Assembly: GCA_020846745.1 (NCBI GenBank)
Contig: JADLDI010000060.1
Span: forward strand, 186,001 to 250,000
From: Bryobacterales bacterium
Lineage (GTDB): Bacteria > Acidobacteriota > Terriglobia > Bryobacterales > Bryobacteraceae
Length of the DNA stretch: 64,000 bases
Direction of reading: 5' to 3'
This document shows positions 36,825 through 46,049 of this stretch, one piece after another. The translations under genes were made by a program, and so were the position numbers. How positions within the stretch are numbered: the stretch's first letter is position 1; each line of letters opens with the position of its first letter. A model generated the notes under the pieces. That model did no database searches. It had not been told where the DNA came from and saw only the letters and a program-made list of their open reading frames with translations.

Positions 36825-36863
36825 AACGGACGGTGCGTCGCGGGGCGATGTGCCGTCCGTTTT
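36825..36863 (+). terminator. intrinsic terminator after citrate synthase
   Basis: AACGGACGG at 36825-36833 pairs perfectly with CCGTCCGTT at 36853-36861, followed by further T residues. It sits 26 bases after the gltA stop, ahead of the convergent dgt gene. Confidence 0.75.
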
Positions 36864-36905
36864 GCGTATGGGCAGTGTCGTCTCAATCAACCTGTTCGCC
36901 ACGTT

Positions 36906-38045
36906 CTAGCTACAGCTATTAGCCGGCAATCGCAGTTGCCGGACCGTACGGCGGAGGAAGCCGTCCGTCATGCCGGCAATGTAGTCGCACACGACGCGAT
37001 GGGTGGGCTGTTCCGACGCGAGGGTGGCGTAGGGTTCCGGCATCTGGGTGGGGTTTTCCAGGTAGTAGTTGAACAGCCCTGCCACCTGAGCGGTGGAGTG
37101 TTCGCGTTCCTGCTGAAGGGCGGGGGCGTTGTAGACGGTGGCGTAAAGGAAGCGTTTGAGTTCGGCGCTGGTTTCGGCTGGTCCGGGCGTGAGGCGGGCC
37201 AGGCGATAGGGATACCGGCGGACGTCGTCCACCGAGTGCAATGTCGTTTCGTCCACGGCTGCAAGCGTTCCCTGAATCAATCCGGTTACGAGCCAATCGA
37301 TGAGCAGGCGCAGGCCTTCAAGGAACTGGATGCGCGGGGGAGCGCCGGGGAACTGAGTGTCGATCGCTTCCTGGATCTCGGCGTACTTGGGGATGGCGCT
37401 GACAATGTCGTCAAGTGTCAGCATGCCGGCATCGAAGGCATCGTCGAGGTCCGCAGTACTGTAGGCGATCTCGTCGGCGAGGTCGATCAATTGTGCTTCG
37501 AGAGGCGGCCTGAGGCCCGGCAGATAGGCGTCGAGTTCGGGAAACTCGCCGGGACCGAAATCGCGGGAGTGTTTGACCATGCCTTCGCGGACTTCGAAGG
37601 TGAGGTTCAGGCCGGGGAAACGGGCGTAACGCTGCTCGAAGCTTTCGACGAGGCGGAGCGCATGGAGATTATGGTCGAACCGGTCGCCAAACCGGGCCAT
37701 GTGGCGGTTAAGCTCGGCTTCACCTGCGTGGGCGAAAGGGGGATGACCGAAGTCGTGAGCGAGCGCCAGCGCTTCCGTGAGATCCTCATCGAGACCCAGC
37801 CCGGCCGCTACGGTCCGGGCGATTTGCGCCACCTCGATCGTATGCGTGAGCCGGTTACGGAAGTGGTCCGAAACGGGGTCGGAGAAGACTTGTGTTTTGT
37901 GCTCCAGACGGCGAAAGGCACGCGCGTGGACGATACGGTCCCGATCGCGCTGAAAGTCGTTCCGGTAAGGATGAGGAGCTTCCGGGTACCGGCGCCCACG
38001 CGATTCCGCAACGGGGAAGCGGAGCCGCTGGAGGACGGCGGTCAT
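36906..38045 (-). CDS. dgt: dGTP triphosphohydrolase (dGTPase-like)
   Basis: A 379-residue HD-domain phosphohydrolase that removes triphosphate from dNTPs, controlling dNTP pools. RDRIVHARAFRRLEHKTQVF is the conserved N-terminal segment. The HD metal site is LAHDFGHPPFAHAGE (His97, Asp98), and DLADEIAYSTADLDDAFDAG supplies the last Asp. Length fits the short type 2 dGTPases. It begins two bases after the YfgM-like gene's stop, so the two are co-transcribed. Confidence 0.95.
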   Translation of the reverse strand: MTAVLQRLRFPVAESRGRRYPEAPHPYRNDFQRDRDRIVHARAFRRLEHKTQVFSDPVSDHFRNRLTHTIEVAQIARTVAAGLGLDEDLTEALALAHDFGHPPFAHAGEAELNRHMARFGDRFDHNLHALRLVESFEQRYARFPGLNLTFEVREGMVKHSRDFGPGEFPELDAYLPGLRPPLEAQLIDLADEIAYSTADLDDAFDAGMLTLDDIVSAIPKYAEIQEAIDTQFPGAPPRIQFLEGLRLLIDWLVTGLIQGTLAAVDETTLHSVDDVRRYPYRLARLTPGPAETSAELKRFLYATVYNAPALQQEREHSTAQVAGLFNYYLENPTQMPEPYATLASEQPTHRVVCDYIAGMTDGFLRRTVRQLRLPANSCS

Positions 38046-38047
38046 GA

Positions 38048-38770
38048 TTACTTGCCGCCGGCGGCCTGGGGCAGTTCGGAAGAGAGCGCCGCTGCGCTAC
38101 GGGCAATGGTCACGCGCGAGTCCTTCTCGTAAGGAGCGAGAAGTTTGCGGGCCTCGGCAGGGTTCTTCTGCGCCAATATGCGGACGAGGGTGAACGTGGC
38201 CTGTTCCTTGGATACAAGGGGGGTCGGGCTGGCGATGAGGTCGCGGAGGATCTTTTCGGCATCGGCGGTCTTGCCCTGGTTGTTCAGGACCTGCGCCAAC
38301 GAGAGTTTAGCCACACTTTGATAGTTGGCGTCGCCCGCTTCGGCAGCGGCTCGGAAGTGCTTTTCGGCCTCGGAGATCTGGCCACCGTCGGCGGCAAGGG
38401 AACCGAGTTCGTAGTGAGCGATCGAGGCTTCGTCGGAGCCGCCATACTTGGCGATGACATCGTTGAAGGCTTTCTTAACGGCGTTGTCCTTTTCGGTCTG
38501 GCTGCCGAAGGACGGCCGAGGATCGCCGGGTTGCGCGGCCGCGCCAACCACACCCTCCTTCAGCCGAAGCGCCTGGGCCAGTTCAGCTTGCCGGCCCTGG
38601 TGTGCGGAACGGCGGTAATAGGTGATGCCTGCGATTAATAGAAGGATGCCGATCGCAGCGGCTCCATAGCGGACTAACTGGGAGCGATGTGCGGAAACGT
38701 ATTCGACCGAATGTCCGACCTCAGTGGCGAACTTATCGGTCTTTAGATCGTGGCGCGTGACTCTATCCAA
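38048..38770 (-). CDS. YfgM-like membrane-anchored TPR protein
   Basis: About 240 residues from a TTG at 38770, which has AGAGG eight bases upstream and gives the N-terminus MDRVTRHDLKTDKFATEVGH; ten more codons are open upstream. One transmembrane helix (AAAIGILLLIAGITYY) is followed by four TPR-like helical pairs (ASIAHYELGSLAADGGQISE, AEKHFRAAAEAGDANYQSVA). The layout matches YfgM/TPR_21 proteins, which in E. coli work beside SecYEG and periplasmic chaperones. It is directly upstream of dgt. Confidence 0.82.
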   Translation of the reverse strand: MDRVTRHDLKTDKFATEVGHSVEYVSAHRSQLVRYGAAAIGILLLIAGITYYRRSAHQGRQAELAQALRLKEGVVGAAAQPGDPRPSFGSQTEKDNAVKKAFNDVIAKYGGSDEASIAHYELGSLAADGGQISEAEKHFRAAAEAGDANYQSVAKLSLAQVLNNQGKTADAEKILRDLIASPTPLVSKEQATFTLVRILAQKNPAEARKLLAPYEKDSRVTIARSAAALSSELPQAAGGK

Positions 38771-38848
38771 GGGACTTACCTCTGAAGGTGGCGGCGGCAA
38801 GGCACACGTAACGTACCGCAGCCAATGCCATTTTTCAGGTTACCATGA

Positions 38849-38870
38849 GTGCCGGGGCCATCCCTGGCAC
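38849..38870. repeat. hairpin in divergent intergenic region
   Basis: GTGCCGGGG-CCAT-CCCTGGCAC forms a 9-bp stem with one G-U wobble between the YfgM-like gene and the haem lipoprotein, 54 bases before the latter's start. No T run follows; the role is unknown. Confidence 0.45.
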
Positions 38871-38923
38871 TGCTGCGATACAGTAAAAGGTTCAAACGCT
38901 CCTCCAAAAGGATTTATAAACGC

Positions 38924-41884
38924 ATGAGTCGCGTGTTCGTCGTTAGTGTGCTTGCTCTCGTCCTGGCCGGTTGCGGCCGGGAAAAGAACCAGGGGGCGCT
39001 GTCGCCGCAGGAGGCGTTGAAATCGTTCAAGTTAGCCGAGGACTTCCACGTCGAGCTATTCGCCTCGGAACCCGACGTAGTGGACCCGGTGGACGTCGCT
39101 TTCGACGAATACGGACGCGCCTACGTCGCGGATATGCTCGATCTACCGGACGATCCGCCGACCGGTAAGAAGCCACGCGGCCGCATTGTCATGCTGCAGG
39201 ATACAGACGGGGATGGGAAGGCCGACAAGTCGACCATCTTTGCCGAGAACGTGCTGCAGTGCTCGGGGTTGATCCCGTGGAAAGGGGGCCTGATCGTGCC
39301 GTCGTCGCCCGAGATCTACTACATGAAAGATACCAACGGCGACGGGAAGGCGGATATCAAAGAAGTCCTGTTCACGGGCTTTTTCCACGGCAATCCGGAA
39401 GCGCAGATTTCGAACCCGCGGTTTGGGGTCGACAACTGGATTTACTTCTCAAATACCGGCAACGCGGGTTTGATCAAGTCGCCTAAGCATCCGAACCAGC
39501 CGCCGGTTGAGGTGCGCGGTTTCGATTTCCGGTACGACCCGGTTCGCGGCCGGTTCGAGCCAACGACGGGAACGGCGCAGTACGGTTTGACGATGGACGA
39601 TTGGGGTAACCGTTTTATCTCGCAGAATACGACGCATCTGCGCACCGTTGTGCTGCCGCGCACCTATCTGGCGCGGGCGCCGCTGCTCGAAGTTTCCAGC
39701 CCGATGGTCGACCCCTATGGAAAGATCGAGCGCCGCATGTATCCGCTGACAGAGCCGCAGGAGTGGCGGAAGATCCGCACGCAAATGCGCCAGCAGCGAT
39801 ATGACGAACTGAAGTCGGGCCGGGTGGAGCACCTTGCCGGCTACTTTACGGGCGCAACGGGCAGCATGTTCTATTCGGGCGACGCCTGGCCTGAGGATTA
39901 CAAGAACTCGATCTTCACGGGCGACGTGAGCGGCAACCTGGTACGCCGGGACATCGTTGAACCTGACGGCGTCACCTTTAAGGCTCGGCCGGCGCCGAAA
40001 ACCGCAAGCGGCAAGGTGGAGTTTTTGGCGTCGACGGACCAGTGGTTCCGTCCGACGAACTTCGCCAACGCGCCCGACGGCAACCTCTACATGATGGACA
40101 TGCAGCGCGAGATCATCGAGACGCCGGTTTCGATTCCCGAAGAACTGCGCAAGAAGCTGGACTTCCTGAAGGGCGACAACATTGGCCGTATTTACCGGAT
40201 CGTGTCGAACCAGCCGCGGACCAAGCGCGGACTGCAGGTGAACTTAGGAGACCAACCGTCAGCCGAACTGGTAAAGCTGCTCCAGAACGCCAATGGCTGG
40301 CATCGCGAGACGGCTCATCGGCTGCTCTATGAACGGCAGGACAAGAGCGTCGTGCCGCAATTGAAAGAAGTCGCTTTGAAAGGTTCGCTGCCGGCTGGGC
40401 GCCTGCGGGCGCTCTATGTGCTGGAAGGCGTGGGTGCGCTGGATGCGGCGACGGTGGAGGCGGCGTTGAAGGATGCGCAACCGGAGATCCGCGAACATGC
40501 CATCCGGCTGGCGGAGGCGTTCCCTACGCTCGAGAAACCGGTGCTGGCGCTTGCGGGCGACAAGACTCCGCGCATTCAGTTGCAGTTGGCATTCTCGCTC
40601 GGCAACTTCAAGTCGCCCGCGGCCAAGGCGGCGCTGCTCGGCCTTGCGCAGCGCAACATGGAAGACCAGTGGATCCGGACCGCGGTGCTGACCTCTGTGG
40701 CTGATGCGCCGGGTACGTTCTTCACGGCGCTGATGGCGAAAGGTCCGGTTCACAAGGACTACGTTTCCCGTGTCGGCGCGCTGATCGGCACGCGTCACGA
40801 GCCGGCCGAAATCCAGGCATACGTGACGGCGCTGGGCAAGACCAAAGATGCGGAAGCGGGATTGGCTGGCGTGGCTCGCGGGTTGAAGCTGGCGGGTGCG
40901 CGGAAGTTGAAAGCCCCTGGCATCGAGGCAGCGTTGTCGCAGTATCTGAACAACGGCGTGGAAGCGGCGTGGGATGTCGCGCGGTACTTCGAATTGCGCG
41001 GACTGGTGGAGCGCGCGGCGCAGCAGGCCGTGGCGGCACAGACGACGCCGGAGAAGCGCGCGGCAGCCGTAATGGCTTTGCGCGGCGCCGACTTTGTGAA
41101 GGCACAGCAGGTGATCGATCGGGTGCTCGCGTCGAATCCGCCGGCAAATGTGCAGGCGGCTTCGGTGTTGACGCTGTCGTCGTTTGAAGATGCGCAGGTG
41201 GCGCCGGCGCTGCTGAAGCATTGGAAATCGTACAGCCCCGAGGCGCGGACGAAGGTGATCGGCGCGATGCTCGCGCAGAGGAATCGCGTACCGGTGCTGC
41301 TCGATGCGCTCGAGGAAAATCAGGTTGAGTTGGCCGCCGTAGAGATCGGCGCGAGGAACCGGCTGCTGGAGTTCAACGACCCAAAGATTGCCGACCGGGC
41401 CAAGAAGATCTTCCAGAATGCGGCCGGGAGCGATCGGGCCAAGGTCGTGGCGGCCTACAAGGATGTCGTCAACCTGAAGGGCGACGTCAATCACGGCAAG
41501 CAGTTGTTCGAAGATGCCTGCGCAAAGTGTCATCTGCCGCGAAAGGTGGGTGGCCGCGTCGGTCCCGACCTGTCGGGCATCAACATGAAGAGCAAGGAAG
41601 AGTTGCTGACGGCGATCCTCGATCCAAGCGCGGCGATCGAAGCGCGGTTTGTGAATTACCTGGTGACCACAAAAGACGGCCGCATGTACGATGGCGTGCT
41701 GGCGAACGAAACGCCGGGCGCGATCACGCTGCGGGGCGGGTCGGAAGAGGATGTGACGATTTTGCGGTCGAACATCGCGGAGATTCGCGCGTCGTCGATT
41801 TCCCTGATGCCCGAGGACTTGGAAAAGGCGCTATCGAAACAGGGGATGGCAGACGTGATCGCTTACCTGCGCGGTGGTCTGTAA
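38924..41884 (+). CDS. lipoprotein: dehydrogenase-type propeller, HEAT repeats and c-type haem domain
   Basis: About 986 residues from the ATG at 38924, where MSRVFVVSVLALVLAGCGRE gives a lipobox (LAGC). The N-terminal half (FHVELFASEPDVVDPVDVAF, PRGRIVMLQDTDGDGKADKS) is the 'membrane-bound dehydrogenase' propeller of Planctomycetes and Acidobacteria. The middle (about residues 450-840) is helical with HEAT-like repeats. The C-terminus has one c-type haem motif CAKCH (Cys866-His870) and VGPDLSGINMKSKEELLTAI, matching TIGR02603. It is an extracytoplasmic electron-transfer or sugar-oxidising protein; substrate unknown. Confidence 0.9.
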   Translation: MSRVFVVSVLALVLAGCGREKNQGALSPQEALKSFKLAEDFHVELFASEPDVVDPVDVAFDEYGRAYVADMLDLPDDPPTGKKPRGRIVMLQDTDGDGKADKSTIFAENVLQCSGLIPWKGGLIVPSSPEIYYMKDTNGDGKADIKEVLFTGFFHGNPEAQISNPRFGVDNWIYFSNTGNAGLIKSPKHPNQPPVEVRGFDFRYDPVRGRFEPTTGTAQYGLTMDDWGNRFISQNTTHLRTVVLPRTYLARAPLLEVSSPMVDPYGKIERRMYPLTEPQEWRKIRTQMRQQRYDELKSGRVEHLAGYFTGATGSMFYSGDAWPEDYKNSIFTGDVSGNLVRRDIVEPDGVTFKARPAPKTASGKVEFLASTDQWFRPTNFANAPDGNLYMMDMQREIIETPVSIPEELRKKLDFLKGDNIGRIYRIVSNQPRTKRGLQVNLGDQPSAELVKLLQNANGWHRETAHRLLYERQDKSVVPQLKEVALKGSLPAGRLRALYVLEGVGALDAATVEAALKDAQPEIREHAIRLAEAFPTLEKPVLALAGDKTPRIQLQLAFSLGNFKSPAAKAALLGLAQRNMEDQWIRTAVLTSVADAPGTFFTALMAKGPVHKDYVSRVGALIGTRHEPAEIQAYVTALGKTKDAEAGLAGVARGLKLAGARKLKAPGIEAALSQYLNNGVEAAWDVARYFELRGLVERAAQQAVAAQTTPEKRAAAVMALRGADFVKAQQVIDRVLASNPPANVQAASVLTLSSFEDAQVAPALLKHWKSYSPEARTKVIGAMLAQRNRVPVLLDALEENQVELAAVEIGARNRLLEFNDPKIADRAKKIFQNAAGSDRAKVVAAYKDVVNLKGDVNHGKQLFEDACAKCHLPRKVGGRVGPDLSGINMKSKEELLTAILDPSAAIEARFVNYLVTTKDGRMYDGVLANETPGAITLRGGSEEDVTILRSNIAEIRASSISLMPEDLEKALSKQGMADVIAYLRGGL

Positions 41885-41893
41885 GCTGGTGGC

Positions 41894-42382
41894 ATGGAGA
41901 TAGAGAATCCGTTTGCGGTCCTGACCGCGATCGTCGCTCCGGCTGTGCTGACCAACGCCTGCACCGTGCTGGCATTGGGAACCAGCAACCGGATCGCACG
42001 CGTGGTGGACCGCACACGGGCCATCACCACCGAACTCGCACACCTTAAGCCGGACGAACGTGAGTACAGCACCAGAGTACAGATGTTAGGCCGGCAGCGG
42101 ATTCGCGGGACACTGCTACTGAAGGCTCTACGTATTCTCTATGCCTCGCTTGGCTCGTTTGCGGCGTCGGCGCTGATTTCGGTTATCGGGTCGGGGCTGG
42201 CGTTCTACGGCCAGGGATTGGCGTTCCGCATGGCGGCGATCGTCGGTTTGGCGGCGGGGGTTTTTGCTGTGGCCGGACTGGTTACGGGTTGCGTATTGCT
42301 GGTGCGTGAGACTCGCGTGGCGCTGGTGGGGATTCAGGAAGAGGTCGATTTGGTGTTGCAGCGGGATTCATCGCCGTTGTAA
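41894..42382 (+). CDS. DUF2721 membrane protein
   Basis: A 162-residue protein starting nine bases after the haem lipoprotein, so probably co-transcribed. It has a hydrophobic N-terminus (VLTAIVAPAVLTNACTVLAL), a conserved NRIARVVDRTRAI segment, a charged middle and two further helices (LYASLGSFAASALISVIGSG and AIVGLAAGVFAVAGLVTGCV). This is the DUF2721 pattern; function is unknown. Confidence 0.85.
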   Translation: MEIENPFAVLTAIVAPAVLTNACTVLALGTSNRIARVVDRTRAITTELAHLKPDEREYSTRVQMLGRQRIRGTLLLKALRILYASLGSFAASALISVIGSGLAFYGQGLAFRMAAIVGLAAGVFAVAGLVTGCVLLVRETRVALVGIQEEVDLVLQRDSSPL

Positions 42383-42441
42383 TTGCTTGGCTTGAGGCGG
42401 TCACACCCGCGCCGGGGGATTCAGGGCCGCTCCGAGTCGCC

Positions 42442-43539
42442 TTACGGCCGGACGCGCGGCCAGAGGCGTGTGCCCGCTGGTACCTGTTCTGCAAAATCGG
42501 TTGGCGGGATAAGGTCGGGGTACACACGCTCGATGTAGCCGCGCAGTCGCTTTTGCATTTCAGCGGGCACGGGGATAGAAGGCGGACGGGGCGGACCCAC
42601 CTTCAGGAAACCGAACGCTTCGGCGAGAGCCTTTCCGCGCGCGGCGCCGCCGTACTCCTCCCAATTGCCGAGTTCCTGGGGAAACAGAAATGGCCGGCCT
42701 GTGCCGGAGCGGACTTTCACGCAGAATTCGGTGAAGCGCTCAAAGGCTCGTTCGGCTTCTTCGTACTTGCCTTCCCCACACAATGCCAGGGTCCGGCGCA
42801 TGACATGCGGCATCAGCGTCAGGTTCACGCTGCCGACACCCGGAGCTTTTGCACGGTGCAGGGCCACCAGCCATCCGGCATCGGTGGCGCTCATGTGGAC
42901 GAGCGGACTGGCGGTTTGCAGCGCGAGCCAAGCCTTGTAGTTGAAGTGACCCTCCTTGCTGCCGAGTACGTTCGGCAATGAAGCGAGCTGGCGGAAGATA
43001 TCGGGAGTGTACTCCTGCTTGACGCCTTCGAAGTGATAGACGATCAGCCCAATCTTGGGGCAGGCGGTGGAAACCTGACGCCAGAACTCCAGCAATTCCT
43101 TTTTCGTGAGCGTGGAGTAGAACGGCTGCATGGTGAGCGCGGCGTTCAACCTCAGTTCCATGGCGGCGCTGACGCGGCGGATGACCTCGGGCGTGTTCAG
43201 ACCGGTGGCGCCGATCACGCCGGCAACGCCGGTGCCGCGCGTTTCTTCGCGCACGATCTCGGCGATGCGATGGTGTTCCTTTTCCGTGAGCGTGTAGAAC
43301 TCGCCGGTGGTCCCGCCCACAACGATGCCATCGACGCCTATGCGGATCAGCTTCCTGCAGTTCGACCGTAAGGCCTCTTCGTCGAGGGCCAGATCGGGAG
43401 TAAAAGGGGTGGGAGGGTAGGCGAACAACCCGCGGTAGGTCTCGCGGGTCATGGGTCCGCTAGTTTCGGCTTTCGCCGGGGCAGATACGCCGGCCGCGGC
43501 GCTTGCGCCACTGATCGTCATAAAGCTACGTCGGTTCAT
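42442..43539 (-). CDS. dihydrodipicolinate synthase/N-acetylneuraminate lyase family, Tat-exported
   Basis: A 365-residue protein. MNRRSFMTISGASAAAGVSA is a twin-arginine signal, unusual for a family that is normally cytoplasmic. The TIM barrel begins YRGLFAYPPTPFTPD and carries the GGTTGEFYTLT phosphate/carboxylate loop, the likely catalytic Tyr in LIVYHFEGV, and the Schiff-base Lys in LGSKEGHFNY. It may cleave or condense a keto-acid outside the cytoplasm; DapA activity itself is unlikely. Confidence 0.87.
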   Translation of the reverse strand: MNRRSFMTISGASAAAGVSAPAKAETSGPMTRETYRGLFAYPPTPFTPDLALDEEALRSNCRKLIRIGVDGIVVGGTTGEFYTLTEKEHHRIAEIVREETRGTGVAGVIGATGLNTPEVIRRVSAAMELRLNAALTMQPFYSTLTKKELLEFWRQVSTACPKIGLIVYHFEGVKQEYTPDIFRQLASLPNVLGSKEGHFNYKAWLALQTASPLVHMSATDAGWLVALHRAKAPGVGSVNLTLMPHVMRRTLALCGEGKYEEAERAFERFTEFCVKVRSGTGRPFLFPQELGNWEEYGGAARGKALAEAFGFLKVGPPRPPSIPVPAEMQKRLRGYIERVYPDLIPPTDFAEQVPAGTRLWPRVRP

Positions 43540-43626
43540 GGGGAAGAGAAGTCCGTGATTTCCGATCTTCGCACGGAATTCTCCATTATTGCCCGAAGGC
43601 CCCCCTGAAGAGCGAAGAGACTCGGG

Positions 43627-44754
43627 CTAACGATTGAACTTCTTGAGTTCTTCGACCAGCGCGGACAGACCCTTGTTGCGGTAAATGCTGGTGAGACGGA
43701 TCTCTTCGCCAGAGGGGCCGATGGCCTTCTGCAGTCGTGGGTCGCCCAGCGAGCTACGCGTGGGAATCCAAACGGAGCCGTCGGCGAACTCCACTTGGGA
43801 GACGAAGCCGGTCATGCTTTCGATGGCAACGGCGCCGCCTTGCTGGTCGGTAAACCGGAGGATCGAATCGTCGACGATCTGGCTTTTTTGGCCGGGGGCT
43901 AGCGCGGTTTTGGACGGCACGGAGCCGGCCAGGAATTCGCGGCCGCGGCTGTCTTTCATCAGCCAGCCCATTTCGAGGTAACGGACGGGCTGGTTGGCCT
44001 TGTTCCGGATCTCCATCTGCGGGGCCCGCGCTCTCGATTGACTCACATGCGCCATGCCGGCCATCGGCTCAATCGGTGCGTCGGGAAAGTGGAGGAATGC
44101 GAACTGCAGGGTCCGCTCGGCGTCCGCGGTTGTGGTGCGGCCGCCGCGAGCCCATTGGACGTCCACCTTGGGCAGATCGGCCTGCCGGGCCAGCGAACTC
44201 AAGCATTCGTGACGCAGCCCCTCGGCGCCGCTCGCCTGCAACACCTGCTGAAAGTATTTACGGTCCCGCTGTGCTTCGAGTTCGAACGCGAGCATCGCGC
44301 GCCGCGAGTCGAGACGGTTCGGGCCGTAAAACGAAAGGTCGTGGAACAGGATGCCGTCGAGCGACATCTCGACGCCAGGGGTGATGCCGCGGCCGATCGG
44401 GCGCAGCAGGCGCAGGTCGATGCGCAAGGGGAATGTTTCGCCGGGGCCGATGTCGAGGCTGGCTTTGGTGACCGAGGCTCGCCCACCGGGAGTCGCCTCC
44501 TGCGACAGGACCAGCCATGTGATCGCACGAATGTGCCGCTGGCTGGTGTTCTTGAGCGACAGCGCGGTGTTGAGGTTGAGGACCAAGGCGCTGCCGCGTT
44601 CCGAGGTTCGCGACTCGCCCCAATCGGCGGAAACAAGGGCGACCGGAGAGTCGGCGGGGAGGTTGACCTTGACGCTGCTGCGTGAGGTCTGGCCGAAGGC
44701 GAATCCGGCGGCCGCCAGCAGCGCCGCCACGACGAGACTACTCCGCGTACACAT
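43627..44754 (-). CDS. exported hypothetical protein of an ECF sigma operon
   Basis: A 375-residue protein with a signal peptide (LVVAALLAAAGFAFGQ). The body is beta-rich, with segments SALVLNLNTALSLKNTSQRH, ITWLVLSQEATPGG and IRNKANQPVRYLEMGWLMKD that resemble two Ig-like modules. I recognise no named family. Its start lies inside the end of the anti-sigma gene (17-base overlap), so it is translationally coupled and is the likely output, or a third regulatory component, of the sigma/anti-sigma pair upstream. Confidence 0.72.
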   Translation of the reverse strand: MCTRSSLVVAALLAAAGFAFGQTSRSSVKVNLPADSPVALVSADWGESRTSERGSALVLNLNTALSLKNTSQRHIRAITWLVLSQEATPGGRASVTKASLDIGPGETFPLRIDLRLLRPIGRGITPGVEMSLDGILFHDLSFYGPNRLDSRRAMLAFELEAQRDRKYFQQVLQASGAEGLRHECLSSLARQADLPKVDVQWARGGRTTTADAERTLQFAFLHFPDAPIEPMAGMAHVSQSRARAPQMEIRNKANQPVRYLEMGWLMKDSRGREFLAGSVPSKTALAPGQKSQIVDDSILRFTDQQGGAVAIESMTGFVSQVEFADGSVWIPTRSSLGDPRLQKAIGPSGEEIRLTSIYRNKGLSALVEELKKFNR

Positions 44755-45355
44755 GATGAATCGTCACCTGTCCGGACTCTTCGTCCACGTAGCTTGCTTT
44801 GAGGACACCCTTGGTTTCGGCGGAGACGGCGAAGGATTCGCCGCGGCCGGGAGCGAGGGCGAAACCGGACCCGCCCCGTTCCAGACCGATACCGCCCATG
44901 GTTGCTTTGAGAACGATTTCCGATTGTTCGATGGGCGCCTTAGCTTGCTGCTGGGTAACGGTTGCAGTGTGCGGGGTAGCAGTGTCCGGCTGCGATACGC
45001 GCCACCACCATCCACCCATCACCATTAACGCGATGGCCGCAGCGGCACTGGCGAAGCGCCAGGTTTCGGGACGATGCCGGTGCTGAGCGGGTTCGATGGA
45101 CCGGACACACTCGCCGGCGGCGAGGCCGACGCGGATATTGGCTTTCATCTCAGCGGCCAGTCGATTCCAATTGAGATTGGACGGCAGATCGTCAGCCGTG
45201 TATTGCAACTCAAGTTGGGCTTCGCGGAAAGCGCTCACTTCGGCCGTGCAGGCGGAGCAATGCTCCACGTGACGGCGCATCCACACGCGCTTCCAAACGG
45301 GCAGTTCACCGCCCGCGTACAAGGCCAGGTCGCGAACTTCCGGGTGTTTCCTCAT
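44738..45355 (-). CDS. membrane anti-sigma factor with zinc-finger motif
   Basis: About 205 residues from the ATG at 45355, overlapping the sigma factor's stop as ATGA. The N-terminal ZAS domain has HVEHCSAC (His29, Cys33, Cys36), which binds zinc and the sigma factor in the cytoplasm. One transmembrane helix lies in FASAAAAIALMVMGGWWWRV, and the C-terminal part is exported. The frame is open upstream, but the ATG at 45355 fits the coupling. It should hold the adjacent ECF sigma factor inactive until an envelope signal arrives. Confidence 0.88.
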   Translation of the reverse strand: MRKHPEVRDLALYAGGELPVWKRVWMRRHVEHCSACTAEVSAFREAQLELQYTADDLPSNLNWNRLAAEMKANIRVGLAAGECVRSIEPAQHRHRPETWRFASAAAAIALMVMGGWWWRVSQPDTATPHTATVTQQQAKAPIEQSEIVLKATMGGIGLERGGSGFALAPGRGESFAVSAETKGVLKASYVDEESGQVTIHHVYAE

Positions 45356-45924
45356 CCCCGCAACCTTTCCAGATAGCGGCGGAACTTCACACGCGCATTC
45401 GCGATATGCGACCGGACCGTCGCCTTCGAACAACCCAAGTGCTGGGCCACTTCTTCCGCGGGCAGGCCTTCGACATCCCGCAGCAGAAGCGCCAAACGTT
45501 CCCGTTCACTTAATTCCTCGAGCCCGCCTTCCAGGCGGACGCGCTGTTCGTTCCGCAGCAGGGCCTGTTCAGGGCTCTCTTCGCGCGAAACCTTAATCGG
45601 TTCCGGAACCTCATCGATATCCGAGAAACTGACGCGATTCTGACGGCGCAGAAAATCAATCGCGGTGTTGGTGGCGATACGCGAGAGCCAGTGAGCCGCC
45701 TTGTCGCCCTCGCGCAGTTGATCGGTGCGCTGGAGGGCCTTGATAAACACCTCCTGCGTCAGGTCCTGCGCATCGTCGGTATTGCCGACAATGCGGTACA
45801 CCTGTAGAAAGATACGCCGCATGTTTTCGGCGATCAGACGGTTCTGCCAGTCGGCAGTCGACTCTACCGTCGGCTTTAAAGCCTCGTTCATCCGATCCTC
45901 TACGCGCCGAATAGCGACGGGCAT
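45352..45924 (-). CDS. RNA polymerase ECF sigma factor
   Basis: A 190-residue sigma-70 family factor. Region 2 is RRIFLQVYRIVGNTDDAQDL and TQEVFIKALQRTDQLREGDK, with AHWLSRIATNTAIDFLRRQN. Region 4 is LEELSERERLALLLRDVEGL and PAEEVAQHLGCSKATVRSHI. It heads an operon with the anti-sigma and an exported protein. Regulons of this kind are usually autoregulated, though no promoter motif was resolved here. Confidence 0.95.
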   Translation of the reverse strand: MPVAIRRVEDRMNEALKPTVESTADWQNRLIAENMRRIFLQVYRIVGNTDDAQDLTQEVFIKALQRTDQLREGDKAAHWLSRIATNTAIDFLRRQNRVSFSDIDEVPEPIKVSREESPEQALLRNEQRVRLEGGLEELSERERLALLLRDVEGLPAEEVAQHLGCSKATVRSHIANARVKFRRYLERLRG

Positions 45925-46049
45925 GCTCTAGTAGCTATGACGTTACGTTTGGAAAAACGTGCAACGCCCGGCGACGCTGCCACAGGCTATCCTTCTACTA
46001 GTATGCGGCAACGGGTACTTACGTTCCGTTGTCCGCCATAGGACTAATC

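Noticed and set aside
36936..38132. 398-residue open frame on the plus strand
   Set aside because: Mirror of dgt, whose HD motifs are intact.
40259..41533. 424-residue open frame on the minus strand
   Set aside because: Antisense to the haem lipoprotein; Arg/Leu/His-rich and without domains.
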